Shown one piece after another: positions 42,667 to 53,168 of a stretch of DNA of 64,000 bases. How positions within the stretch are numbered: position 1 is the stretch's first letter; the number at the start of each line of letters is the position of its first letter. A program made the translations under genes and the position numbers. The stretch is from Sporopachydermia quercuum (lineage: Eukaryota > Ascomycota > Sporopachydermiomycetes > Sporopachydermiales > Sporopachydermiaceae). The notes below the pieces were generated by a model. That model ran no database searches. It was given only the letters and a program-made list of their open reading frames with translations, and was not told where the DNA came from. The stretch lies in contig BCGN01000006.1 of NCBI GenBank assembly GCA_001599295.1, positions 992,001-1,056,000 of the forward strand. The letters run 5' to 3'.

Positions 42667-45600
42667 ATGCCTACCACTGGATGGTCAATTTCCCAATGGG
42701 TTAAAGCCCAAAGGGAGTCTTCCCCCGAAGAAGCATATGCCCGCATTTCAAACTTAGTTTCAACTTTATCCCCCGCCTACCCCGCTTCTGCTGTTTCCCC
42801 AAACGGTAATCCTGACCCCGCCTGGATATCCGTCGCTTCCGAAACCTTATTGCAGTCGCAATGGCTCGCCCTGCAATCCTCACCCAATAAGGAGTCCCTT
42901 CCCTTATACGCAGTGCCCGTGGCCATAAAAGACAATATAGACGTTGCAGGTTTCAACACAACTGCCGCTTGTGAGAAATTCGCTAATATCGCCCAAAGAG
43001 ACTCAACAGCCGTGACTATTTTGAAGAAAGCCGGTGCTATTGTCATCGGCAAGACCAATTTAGATCAATTTGCAACTGGTTTAGTCGGCGTTAGGAGCCC
43101 CTACGGTATAACCCCAAATACCTTCTCCCCTGATCACGTGTCTGGAGGGTCCTCAGCCGGATCCGGCTCAGTTGTTGCCCGCGGAATTGTGCCTTTAGCC
43201 CTGGGCACCGACACTGCCGGCTCTGGTCGAGTTCCCGCCAGTCTCAACAACGTCGTCGGCTTAAAACCAACAAGAGGTGTAATTTCCTGCAGCGGGGTAG
43301 TACCCGCTTGTAAATCTCTTGATTGTGTTTCCATTTTCACTTTAAATCTTGCCGATGCGCAATTAAGTTTGGCTCTTTTGGCCAAAGCCGACCGGGATAA
43401 CGACGAGTATTCCCGAGAGTTCCCTAAAACCCCGCTCCGGAAATTCTCAGATAAGCCTGTGTTTGCCGTGCCGGAACAACCCGAATTTTTCGGAGACAAG
43501 TTAAATCCGATTGTATTCGACCAGGCAGTTGACAATTTAGCTCGGATCGGAGTTATCATTAAACGAGTTTCATTTGCCAAGCTACACAAACTAGCTTTGT
43601 GTCTCTACGAAGGCCCTTGGGTCGCGGAACGGTTTGTGGCAGTTAAAAAGTTCCTTGCCGAACATTCCGCCGAGGATTTTGATCCCACTGTGTACAAAAT
43701 CATCAAATCAGCTGAGAAATTCTCGGCCGGAGACGCTTTTGAGTACGAGTATTTGCGCCAGAAGCTTCTTTCGGAAGTTGAGGCCGAATTTGGAAAGTTT
43801 GACGGGCTAGTTGTCCCAACTTGCCCATTATTCCCCAAAATAGCCGAGGTAGTGGCCGATCCTATCGCCGTCAACTCCAAACAGGGTACATATACCAATT
43901 TCGTCAATTTAGCTGACATGTCTGCCTTGGCTATCCCCACCGGCTTTAGATCGGACCATCTTCCCTTCGGCATAACTTTAATCTCCCGAAAGTTTAATGA
44001 CTTTGCATTACTCGATTTGGCATCTCGGTTATTGCATTCCGAACCTTATATCGGCCGCAAGCTGGGAGCCACCGGGCTAATCGCCTCAAAACAGGACGAC
44101 TCAGTTACCGAGCTTATTCCCGAAGTGGATTATTCCCAATACGTCAAGTTAGCCGTAGTTGGCGCCCATTTGAGCGGAATGGCACTTAACTATCAGCTCC
44201 AAGATGCTCGGGCTGTCCTTATTGAGGCAACTAAAACCGCGGCTAAATATAAACTTTATCATTTGCCTAATACTGTTCCGGCAAAACCCGGTTTGAGAAA
44301 AATAACCGGCCAGGGTGAAACCGGGTATAGTATTTATGTGGAAGTCTATGCTGTGCCCAAGGACACTTTAGGTTCGTTTGTCTCCCTTATTCCTGCTCCT
44401 TTAGGCATTGGCTCGGTTGAATTGCTCAATGGGGAAGTCGTCAAGGGCTTCATTTGTGAAGAATCTGGATATTTAGCTGAAGGAGCCGTCGATGTCTCCC
44501 AATACGGCAGCTGGAAAGCTTACATCGCCGCTACTACCACAACTACTACCCAACCGGGCAATATACCCGATACTAAGGCCAAAAAGCCGTTTAATTCCGT
44601 GCTTATTGCCAATCGTGGTGAAATCGCCGTACGAATCATCAAAACCTTAAAACGCTTACACATTAAAGCTATTGCCGTTTACTCAAACGGGGATAAATAC
44701 GCCAAACACGTTGAATTAGCCGACGAGGCCATCCCGCTTAACGGAACCTCGGCTACCGAGACTTATTTGTCTATTGATAAAATCATAGCTGCGGCTAAAT
44801 CCTCGGGAGCGGAAGCAATTATCCCCGGTTACGGCTTTTTGTCCGAGAACGCCGACTTTTCCGATAAATGTACCGAAGAAGGTATTGTGTTTGTCGGCCC
44901 CACCGGTGACGCTATCCGGAAATTAGGCTTGAAACACTCGGCTCGAGAAATAGCTGAGGCTGCCAACGTTCCGCTTGTACCTGGATCCGGCTTAGTGGAA
45001 TCCGAAGAAGACGCTTTGACCATCGCAGCCGAGCTTACCTATCCCGTTATGATCAAATCGACGGCCGGCGGAGGTGGCATCGGCCTCCAGAAAGTCGATA
45101 AAGCCGAGGACCTGAAAAAGGCCTTCCACACAGTGAAGCATCAAGGTTTGTCCTATTTCGGCGACGCAGGCGTGTTTATCGAACGCTTTGTTGAAAATGC
45201 CCGTCATGTGGAGGTGCAAATGTTTGGAGACGGCCTCGGCAGAGCAATCGCGCTAGGCGAAAGAGACTGTTCTTTGCAACGCCGAAACCAGAAGATTATT
45301 GAGGAAACCCCCGCCCCTAATTTGCCCGAAGCCACCCGAATTGCCATGCGGAAAGCCGCCGAGGGATTAGGCTCGGTTATGAAGTATAGGTGTGCCGGTA
45401 CCGTTGAGTTTATTTTTGACGAGAAGCGGAACGAATTTTACTTCCTGGAAGTAAACGCTCGGCTCCAGGTTGAACATCCGATTACGGAAATGGTAACCGG
45501 GTTAGATTTAGTGGAATGGATGTTGTTGATTGCCGCCGGTAATCCTCCTGATTTCAACCAGGAGATTAAAGTTACCGGGGCGGCTATGGAAGCTCGGCTT

Positions 45601-48210
45601 TATGCTGAAAATCCAACTAAGGATTTCAAACCGTCTCCGGGACAAATAACCGAGGTCACGTTCCCCGAATGGGCAAGAGTTGACACCTGGGTGGAAAAAG
45701 GCTCGGTTATTACTACCGATTTCGACCCCACGCTAGCCAAGATTATCGTTTCCGGAGTAGATCGAGCCGACGCGCTAGCCAAACTTAACAAGGCGCTAGA
45801 TGAAACAGTGGTTTACGGACCAATCACTAACATTGACTATCTCCGTTCGATTGCCAAAAGCAGCATGTTTGCCGAGGCTAAAGTGGCCACCAAAGTGCTC
45901 GATTCCTATAATTACACCTCAAACTCCTTTGAAATCACCGTTCCGGGCTCTTATACCACCGTTCAAGATTACCCCGGTCGGGTTAAGCTTTGGCGGATCG
46001 GAGTTCCCCCATCTGGGCCAATGGACGACTATGCATTCCGATTAGGCAACAGAGCCGTGGGTAATGACGAAAGAGCCCCCGGAATAGAATGTACGCTTAA
46101 TGGTCCATCTTTGTTGTTCCATACCGAGGCTATAATTGCCGTTACTGGTGGTAAAGTTAGCGCTAAAGTGGATGACGTCCTAATTGAGCAATGGAAGCCA
46201 GTGACTGTTCGCAAAGGCCAAACTCTATCTATTGGCAAATTAGAGACTGGTTGCCGAGCTTATATTGCCATAAGAGGTGGCATAGACGTGCCCGAATATT
46301 TAGGTTCCCGATCTACGTTTGCCCTCGGAACTATGGGCGGATTTAACGGTCGAACTTTGAAGTTCGGAGATGTGTTATTTTTAGGCCAACCGGAGATATC
46401 ATCATGTACCATCCCCACTCCGGTTGCCCCACCTTCAGAAATCCCCACCTCTTTGATTCCCAACTACCCCTCTTCCTGGGAAGTTGCTGTTACTTGCGGT
46501 CCACACGGAGGACCCGATTTCTTTAAATCTGATTCCGTAAAGGAGTTATTAGCCGCCCCTTGGAAAGTGCACTATAACTCTAATCGTTTCGGAGTTCGAC
46601 TAATCGGTCCAAAGCCTCAATGGGCCCGAAAAGACGGAGGGGAAGCCGGTTTACATCCTTCTAATGCACATGACTATGTGTATGCATTAGGCGCGCTTAA
46701 TTTTACCGGAGATGAACCGGTTATATTGACATGTGATGGTCCTTCGTTAGGAGGATTTGTATGTGCCGCGGTTGTTATTCAATCGGAGATGTGGAAGATT
46801 GGCCAAGTTAAACCGGGTGACATTATACATTTCAAGCCGGTGAGTTTTACTTCGGCTATTGAGCTTAAACGCGAACAAACTAAGAATATAGCCGAGCTCA
46901 AAGGTTCGGCCCTTAACTCTATTCCCTCGGAGATAATCATCCCTGACTTTATAGAAGACCCTATTTTATACTCGGCAGAACCAACTGCGGAGAACCCGAA
47001 AGTTACTTACCGCCAAGCTGGAGATCGGTACATTTTAGTCGAATACGGAGACAACGTGATGGACCTGAATTTAAGTTACCGAGTTAAGCGGCTTACAGAA
47101 AAGGTTTTCGCTAAGACCGGCGGCAATAGTAAAGTTTCTGCCGGAGTTGTGGAAATGTCTCCTGGTGTCCGATCTGTTTTAATTGAATTCGACGGCATTA
47201 GTATCTCCCAATCGGAACTTTTGGCTCATCTTATCCAATTCGAGCAAAGCATCCTATTTGACAAGAAATGGAAAGTGCCCAGTCGAGTTTTAAGGTTACC
47301 AATGGCTTTCGAAGACAAGAAAACCTTAAGCGCCGTCCAACGTTATTCCGAAACCATCCGCTCTTCCGCTCCTTGGTTACCCAATAATGTTGATTTCATT
47401 GCTAAAGTCAACGGAGTTAGCCGAGATTATGTTCACGATATGCTTTATTCGGCTAGATTTCTGGTTTTAGGTCTCGGAGATGTGTTTTTGGGAGCTCCCT
47501 GTGCAGTTCCTTTAGACCCAAGACATCGTCTGCTAGGTACGAAATATAACCCATCTCGTACTTTCACTCCGAACGGTACCGTCGGTATCGGCGGAATGTA
47601 CATGTGCATTTATGCCATGGAATCTCCCGGTGGGTATCAGCTGGTAGGCCGCACTATCCCTATATGGGACAAGCTTTTGCTAGGCCAGCAAGACAGACCT
47701 TGGTTATTGGACGTTTTTGACCAAATTGAGTTCTACCCTGTCTCCGAGCCGGAGTTAGACGCTATGGTGACACAAGTCGAACACGGCAAATTCAAAATCG
47801 ACATCTCCGACTCGGTCTTCGACCACGAAGATTACTTGCGATGGATTGAGAAAAACATTGAATCTATTACGGAATTTGCTGATGCCCAAGGCTCGGAATT
47901 AGAAGAATTCAACCGATTAATTCAAATTTCTAATGCCGAGCTGGCGAAGAGCTCGGAAGGAAAAGAAGAAGTGAAAGCGGATGATTTCAGTCCTGACGCN
48001 GTCTTTGTTTACTCGGAGTTCACTGGACGGTTCTGGAAACCAATGGTGGAAATCGGAGATGAGGTGCAACCAGGACAAGGTTTGATTGTGGTGGAAGCTA
48101 TGAAAACGGAGATGGTTGTGAGTGCGCCAAAAGGAGGAAAAGTAGTGAAGATTCTCCACGAGAACGGAGATATGGTCGAAGCTGGTGATTTGGTTGTTGT
48201 TTTAGAGTAG
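42667..48210 (+). CDS. DUR1,2: Urea amidolyase (urea carboxylase plus allophanate hydrolase)
   Basis: A biotin-dependent bifunctional enzyme that turns urea, ATP and bicarbonate into allophanate and then into ammonia and CO2, letting urease-free yeasts use urea. I start at ATG 42667 (MPTTGWSISQWVKAQ); the frame is open upstream only through TTG. It gives 1847 residues (Saccharomyces 1835). Order: allophanate hydrolase amidase domain (AIKDNIDV, GGSSAGSGSVVARG, GTDTAGSGRVPASL); its C-terminal domain; biotin carboxylase from about 640 (VLIANRGEIAVRIIKTLKR, STAGGGGIGLQ, GERDCSLQRRNQKIIEETPA); the carboxyltransferase halves (GVPPSGPMDDYAF, CGPHGGPDFF, SAPWLPNNVDFI, GGYQLVGRTIPIWDK); and a biotinyl domain (VVEAMKTEM). 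All parts are intact. Codon use is unlike the neighbours: 13 of the first 18 arginines are CGN, while in VAC8 13 of 18 are AGA/AGG. Confidence 0.98.
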   Translation: MPTTGWSISQWVKAQRESSPEEAYARISNLVSTLSPAYPASAVSPNGNPDPAWISVASETLLQSQWLALQSSPNKESLPLYAVPVAIKDNIDVAGFNTTAACEKFANIAQRDSTAVTILKKAGAIVIGKTNLDQFATGLVGVRSPYGITPNTFSPDHVSGGSSAGSGSVVARGIVPLALGTDTAGSGRVPASLNNVVGLKPTRGVISCSGVVPACKSLDCVSIFTLNLADAQLSLALLAKADRDNDEYSREFPKTPLRKFSDKPVFAVPEQPEFFGDKLNPIVFDQAVDNLARIGVIIKRVSFAKLHKLALCLYEGPWVAERFVAVKKFLAEHSAEDFDPTVYKIIKSAEKFSAGDAFEYEYLRQKLLSEVEAEFGKFDGLVVPTCPLFPKIAEVVADPIAVNSKQGTYTNFVNLADMSALAIPTGFRSDHLPFGITLISRKFNDFALLDLASRLLHSEPYIGRKLGATGLIASKQDDSVTELIPEVDYSQYVKLAVVGAHLSGMALNYQLQDARAVLIEATKTAAKYKLYHLPNTVPAKPGLRKITGQGETGYSIYVEVYAVPKDTLGSFVSLIPAPLGIGSVELLNGEVVKGFICEESGYLAEGAVDVSQYGSWKAYIAATTTTTTQPGNIPDTKAKKPFNSVLIANRGEIAVRIIKTLKRLHIKAIAVYSNGDKYAKHVELADEAIPLNGTSATETYLSIDKIIAAAKSSGAEAIIPGYGFLSENADFSDKCTEEGIVFVGPTGDAIRKLGLKHSAREIAEAANVPLVPGSGLVESEEDALTIAAELTYPVMIKSTAGGGGIGLQKVDKAEDLKKAFHTVKHQGLSYFGDAGVFIERFVENARHVEVQMFGDGLGRAIALGERDCSLQRRNQKIIEETPAPNLPEATRIAMRKAAEGLGSVMKYRCAGTVEFIFDEKRNEFYFLEVNARLQVEHPITEMVTGLDLVEWMLLIAAGNPPDFNQEIKVTGAAMEARLYAENPTKDFKPSPGQITEVTFPEWARVDTWVEKGSVITTDFDPTLAKIIVSGVDRADALAKLNKALDETVVYGPITNIDYLRSIAKSSMFAEAKVATKVLDSYNYTSNSFEITVPGSYTTVQDYPGRVKLWRIGVPPSGPMDDYAFRLGNRAVGNDERAPGIECTLNGPSLLFHTEAIIAVTGGKVSAKVDDVLIEQWKPVTVRKGQTLSIGKLETGCRAYIAIRGGIDVPEYLGSRSTFALGTMGGFNGRTLKFGDVLFLGQPEISSCTIPTPVAPPSEIPTSLIPNYPSSWEVAVTCGPHGGPDFFKSDSVKELLAAPWKVHYNSNRFGVRLIGPKPQWARKDGGEAGLHPSNAHDYVYALGALNFTGDEPVILTCDGPSLGGFVCAAVVIQSEMWKIGQVKPGDIIHFKPVSFTSAIELKREQTKNIAELKGSALNSIPSEIIIPDFIEDPILYSAEPTAENPKVTYRQAGDRYILVEYGDNVMDLNLSYRVKRLTEKVFAKTGGNSKVSAGVVEMSPGVRSVLIEFDGISISQSELLAHLIQFEQSILFDKKWKVPSRVLRLPMAFEDKKTLSAVQRYSETIRSSAPWLPNNVDFIAKVNGVSRDYVHDMLYSARFLVLGLGDVFLGAPCAVPLDPRHRLLGTKYNPSRTFTPNGTVGIGGMYMCIYAMESPGGYQLVGRTIPIWDKLLLGQQDRPWLLDVFDQIEFYPVSEPELDAMVTQVEHGKFKIDISDSVFDHEDYLRWIEKNIESITEFADAQGSELEEFNRLIQISNAELAKSSEGKEEVKADDFSPDXVFVYSEFTGRFWKPMVEIGDEVQPGQGLIVVEAMKTEMVVSAPKGGKVVKILHENGDMVEAGDLVVVLE

Positions 48211-50405
48211 AAAGCTTAGGCTGAAGCCGAAGGCAGAGGATAAAGACAGATGGGAAGCGGAAGCGAAAGAGAAGGAAAACATGGGAGAAACAGGAAATAA
48301 AAATTGCGGGAATTTGACCTTGCCGGATCCCACGGGGATGTTTTTGTTCTTATTGCTTCCGATATGCCAAAATCAGTCGAAAACCAGTCGAAAACAGCCA
48401 AAACTTCACTGTTTGTTGACTCACAGCTGACGGCTAAACGCTCAGCTCATTTCTACTAGTTTTATGCCTATTTATTATTGAAATTTTACTCAATTGCCAG
48501 TAATTTATGTTAATTTCTGTTATTTCTATTAATTTTGTTGATTTAATTTCTGTTGATAAATTCCAAATTATATTGCCTTTTTTATTAGCTGACCCGGAAG
48601 GGTTCCCAACAGTTTCCTTTCCACCGTAGAGACAAACAAAAACAAATAACTACTAACCGCCAGCTCTAGCACTAAACGAGTAAAAATCAGCTAGTATTCG
48701 GTTAAAAGCACCATTATTTATTTATTTACTTATTAGGGACTATTGTGATTTATTCTCAATCTTTTTAGTTTGTAAGAGCATCAAAAAGACTGGCATTTCA
48801 TTTTATCCAAAAGCTTGAAACAAAACATTTAAAACATGTTAATTGCTGTAAATGTGTAGAAGTGGCTTTCTAAATAAATCCAACCCTTTTTTCGGCTATC
48901 GTTAGAAATAATTTCTGCCTATATTTATTAACAAAAGTGAAAGAGAGAGAAACGCATAATAATTGAAAGATAACTGTTGAGATGCAGAAATTATGCAATA
49001 TACAACAACAATTAATGCATGAGTTTTTGCACGAATTATTGCATATTGAAGTTTGCCTTAGCGTTAATTAATTTATGTAATGAAAAAATTATCACTGTTA
49101 ATGATAAACTATAGAAGACTTATTGTTTTTTTTTTTATTGTTTTAATTTTTTTATTGTTGAAGATAAAACCACGATTCTACAGTTTATGTATTTAATTAT
49201 AGTCTTCAAGGTATAATAATGATAATAGTAATAGTAAATGAATCTGCCAATTAATGCAGTATAAATCATTCTCAGTTGCAATTATTTATAATGATAGTAA
49301 TAGTTTTTGTTATGCCATTAGTAATTATTGTCAGTATTGCCAATGTCGAAATCAAAGTATACTAGCTATATTATTACATTATTATATTATTATATTATTC
49401 CATCATAATTTATACTTATATTTTTCTATCTATATTAGTATAAATTAACTACCTTATATAATGATGTTATATTTCCTGCATTCATTGTTAGTACAAGTAC
49501 TAATTTTTGGTCCTTTAATCTTTTGGTTTCAAATCTGTTCCTGTTTCTTGTCAACAAGCAGATGTCAAAATAATCTGCAAAATCCGAAGTTTCGAAACTA
49601 ATTTCGGAACAAATCTCAGAAAGAAGATTAAGGTCCGAGGATTAAGGTTTCGGCAAAGTAAGAGCCGAATTTCAGCCAATGAAGAGTTTCTATTCTCAGG
49701 AGAATAAAGTAAAATGCGATTCTATAGCTTTTAACATGATAATAGTAACATAGTAATATAATATTAACAGCAGCACATTATAATAACGTAATATTCATGA
49801 TGCAACAATAATAATACCAGTACAACATCATAATCATAATCATAATCATAATACCCAAAATTGTCGCTATAGTCATTGTCCTGACACGATAGTAACATAA
49901 TCATTGCTACATTTATATTTGAGTAAAATCAACAGCCAGAACGTGCAATTGATCTTGCTGGCTTAGTTCAATTATCCTGTAGGATTTCCTTTCATTTAAT
50001 GATCACTTCATCGGCTACATCCAGTTTTCATACCTGCGCTGATTTATACCCAAACAAACAGTCATCACTTCTATTCACTACAGTCAAATAGTGCTGTTGT
50101 TGCTGAAAGGACAGCAAACATACTTAGCCCTCTAACCTTGGAATTGTAGAATTATTCAAACTGTAATGACTGCAGCGTTAGCTTTGTCGCTGCTTCTGAG
50201 CCTCTATTGCCGGTTCATCCGCTGACGTTGCCAATGCCATTTAATTATCGAACAAGTTATTCAAAAGCAATCCCTTGCAACTCCATTGATTGGCATTGAA
50301 ACACTGTATTATTCACACATTCACAGTTATCCATTATCATTAATGTTATCTTTACTTTAGATGCTAATGATAATAGTAAAATTACGTTCTTCCCGGCTGT
50401 TATGG
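48211..50405. other. Convergent 3' region between DUR1,2 and UBP1
   Basis: About 2.2 kb. The first 200 bases are relatively GC-rich like DUR1,2; the rest is AT-rich with runs of ATA/ATT-type low complexity. A short stretch near 49580-49670 again has several CCGAA/TTCGG words. A 64-codon frame (49254-49448) is unsupported. Confidence 0.5.
49827..49850. repeat. Tandem hexamer ATCATA x4
   Basis: Four exact copies of a simple repeat in the non-coding spacer. Confidence 0.95.
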
Positions 50406-53168
50406 TTATAGCTTCTCTTTACCATCATAAGATAAATCATTTGCACCTAGAATATCAACTATTTCATAAAACAGCATATAAACAGCGTTTTTCTGGGACA
50501 AAACTTCATTTGATTTCGTTTCCCAGCTTCTTTCATCTGATATTCTCCAATATGGGTTCTTTTTAGCACTGGGAATGTTCATTACTTCGATTTTAGATGA
50601 TCTTGATGACAGTATTCCTTTTGGCAGTTTATTACTGTTATTAGGGGTATCATCGTTATTATGATTATTCATATTGCTGTTATCATCATTATCATTATCA
50701 TCAATCTTTTCTACTAGCTTCGATTCAATTTCTGCTGCTGTAGGAATACTTGCATTACTACTGACTGACCCTTTGTTACTATCAACGTCACCGTTCTCCT
50801 TCTCCTTCTCCTTCTCATCGCCTTCATATTCTTCAAAATCGTCTTTACTTCTGTTATATAAATCCTCAATTCCGTTCAAAGCGATCACTTTTTCACTCTT
50901 AGTTTTGATATATTCTGGTTTATGTTTATAGCATTCATAATGACCATAATTATGTGAGCCTTTATGCCGTATAATTGATCGCAGTTTGTATCGAATGTAT
51001 TTTTTCCCTTTGCCAGGTAAAGGTAAAGTAGAGAGAATGTCATCGATCGGATCTGAAGGTGTAGAAGTGTCGTTGCTAGTTGGCTCATTAGTATTACCAC
51101 TTGCAGTTCCATTAGTATTAGTAGTACTAGTAGTGTTAGTACTGTCATTATTCCCATTGGTTGATCCTGATTTTAACATTTCTTGTATAGAAATGTTGCT
51201 GCTAATAGTTGATTTACTATTTAATAGTGTTTCCAGTAGACTTGGAGTTTCATCGTCGTTCGTCTGTTCATTTCTATTGCCAGTTGATTCAAATAATGAG
51301 TTGTCTAACAATTTGTTTGTATAAGGATTGAATAGTGCTAGCAATGGATTTTTGAATAGTTTGGTGATAGGCTGAAATGGTTTGAAAGTACTATTAGTAG
51401 GATTAATGATAGAAGTGATATTAGCAGTAATGATACTGTTCGAATCAATGCTCATAGCATCAACACTACGAGAATTAGTACTGCTAGCATCAGTACTACC
51501 CTCAGTGCTAATTCTGTCATCAGAATTTCCATCAATAATTCTATTATTGCCATTGCCGTGACTTTTATCAGTCAGTTCATCCAGCATCTTCTTTTTCTCT
51601 TCTCGCTCAGTTTTCATCTTATTCATCTCACTCTTTAACTCGTTTCTCAACAACTCCTCATCAACTTCAAGTATTATGTCTTCTTCAAACCCAACGTTAC
51701 ACGAGTTCCTACTAACGCTATTCCCCGAGAATATCGACCGTGATAAATGAATAACCAGAACGTTCGGTAAGTATAGGAACTTGCTGCTTTTATGGATAGT
51801 AGATTTAACTGTGCTGGCCTTAAATTTCAATTCTGGCACTGAATAACTCGATATGAAATCTTCTAGCTCTGGTGGCAGTTGACTTAACTCTCCTGCATCA
51901 TAGAACTTCTGAATTTGCTTGATTTTCTCTTTTGTATCATCAACAATGGCATTCCCATCACTGTCAGTTGTTCTTGGTTGAATCCCCAATGACTTTTTCT
52001 TATTTTCAGCTTGTAGAATCATGTGGAATCGACATTTCGTACATCCGTAGTCTTCTATAACTTCCTTCGCTTGCTGTTCTTCTAGTAGATGGGCCAATGT
52101 TGTTTTCCTGGCTTGAGGAACCATTAGAGATAGTACTAAGAAAGGATCCGACCTAGGGTTGATTGTATTGTTACATTTTAGACACGTTATAGGAGAAGCT
52201 AGAAAACCCGTAAAAGGGAACCGAGGCAAACCTGGTCGGTTAGGCAGTTGAAGTTGAAGCTGTTGTTCCTGGGGCTTTAATAGTGAAACGAGATAATCGT
52301 ACTCGGTCAGATACTTCAAAACAGCGTTCCATTCGTTTTCCAGCGTTTCAAGGATCAAATGAAGCAATTCATGGGCATCATGCTGGTTACGGGAGATTCT
52401 TGAATTGAATACGCGTTCTAATTCACGGAGGAAATCCCAGGGATTAATTGCCCGGGAAGAATACTGAATTGCTTGCAAATTAGTAAGGATTTTCAATAGG
52501 GCAATGTGAATTGGCACTGAGGGTGGTGATTTCACACTAAATGGTGCATGGGGTTTGAACTTAGACTGTGCGGGAGAAGCTCTTTGAGAATTATGGGGCA
52601 CCAGGTGGTCATTGAGCAGTATGAACTTCATGGCGGTTGAAAATAGATCAGAATGTGTTGTTGATAGCAGCGAAACCACTGGAAGATCCTTTTTAATGAA
52701 GGATTCCCAGTTACTAACGAATTGAATCAGATATGAATTGAATTGAGGCAGCGAGCTCAACGCTTGCAAGTTGGAGTTGGCGAAGCAGTCATTCCGGGAG
52801 TTGAACAAACCCAAGCAGTATTTATCGGGCCGAGGATTATTATTATCGCTACGCCCGAACATGCTAGATGAAGAAGATTTCAATGAAGAGCTGAAAGGGT
52901 ATGGTAAAGATGGGAGAAGGATGTATACAGAAGATACAGCACAGGCTAGAAGTAGAGAGATTTTGAGGATTTCACTTTGAGAGAGTTCACGTGAAGCCAG
53001 GCAGGATTCTAGGTTTGATTTGAGCTTTCCGGGAAGCACAGCCGAAAGGAGTGACCCGATAGGAGATGAGGGGTTAGAAGGAACAGAATCGGAAATAATA
53101 TTATTGGATTTGGGGATCAGCGATTGAATTTTCTCAGCAATGATTTGAGCGACGAGCGGCGGAGTCAT
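50406..53168 (-). CDS. UBP1: Ubiquitin-specific protease, Ubp1-like, with N-terminal membrane segment
   Basis: A cysteine deubiquitinase of the USP family. I start at ATG 53166-53168 (MTPPLVAQIIAEK), giving 920 residues, because the frame upstream has only a TTG and then a stop. A hydrophobic segment at about residues 70-92 (SLLLACAVSSVYILLPSL) should anchor it in a membrane, as in Saccharomyces Ubp1. The Cys box is GLFNSRNDCFANSNLQAL (Cys about 128). A zinc-ribbon-like CLKCNNTI and CTKCRF follow. The His box GSHNYGHYECYK lies near residue 740, and WRISDERSWE and YMLFYEIV end the domain. Between the boxes is a long Ser/Thr/Asn/Asp-rich insertion, and GEKEKEKENGD-type charged sequence lies after the His box. 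It converges on DUR1,2. Confidence 0.88.
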   Translation of the reverse strand: MTPPLVAQIIAEKIQSLIPKSNNIISDSVPSNPSSPIGSLLSAVLPGKLKSNLESCLASRELSQSEILKISLLLACAVSSVYILLPSLPYPFSSSLKSSSSSMFGRSDNNNPRPDKYCLGLFNSRNDCFANSNLQALSSLPQFNSYLIQFVSNWESFIKKDLPVVSLLSTTHSDLFSTAMKFILLNDHLVPHNSQRASPAQSKFKPHAPFSVKSPPSVPIHIALLKILTNLQAIQYSSRAINPWDFLRELERVFNSRISRNQHDAHELLHLILETLENEWNAVLKYLTEYDYLVSLLKPQEQQLQLQLPNRPGLPRFPFTGFLASPITCLKCNNTINPRSDPFLVLSLMVPQARKTTLAHLLEEQQAKEVIEDYGCTKCRFHMILQAENKKKSLGIQPRTTDSDGNAIVDDTKEKIKQIQKFYDAGELSQLPPELEDFISSYSVPELKFKASTVKSTIHKSSKFLYLPNVLVIHLSRSIFSGNSVSRNSCNVGFEEDIILEVDEELLRNELKSEMNKMKTEREEKKKMLDELTDKSHGNGNNRIIDGNSDDRISTEGSTDASSTNSRSVDAMSIDSNSIITANITSIINPTNSTFKPFQPITKLFKNPLLALFNPYTNKLLDNSLFESTGNRNEQTNDDETPSLLETLLNSKSTISSNISIQEMLKSGSTNGNNDSTNTTSTTNTNGTASGNTNEPTSNDTSTPSDPIDDILSTLPLPGKGKKYIRYKLRSIIRHKGSHNYGHYECYKHKPEYIKTKSEKVIALNGIEDLYNRSKDDFEEYEGDEKEKEKENGDVDSNKGSVSSNASIPTAAEIESKLVEKIDDNDNDDNSNMNNHNNDDTPNNSNKLPKGILSSRSSKIEVMNIPSAKKNPYWRISDERSWETKSNEVLSQKNAVYMLFYEIVDILGANDLSYDGKEKL

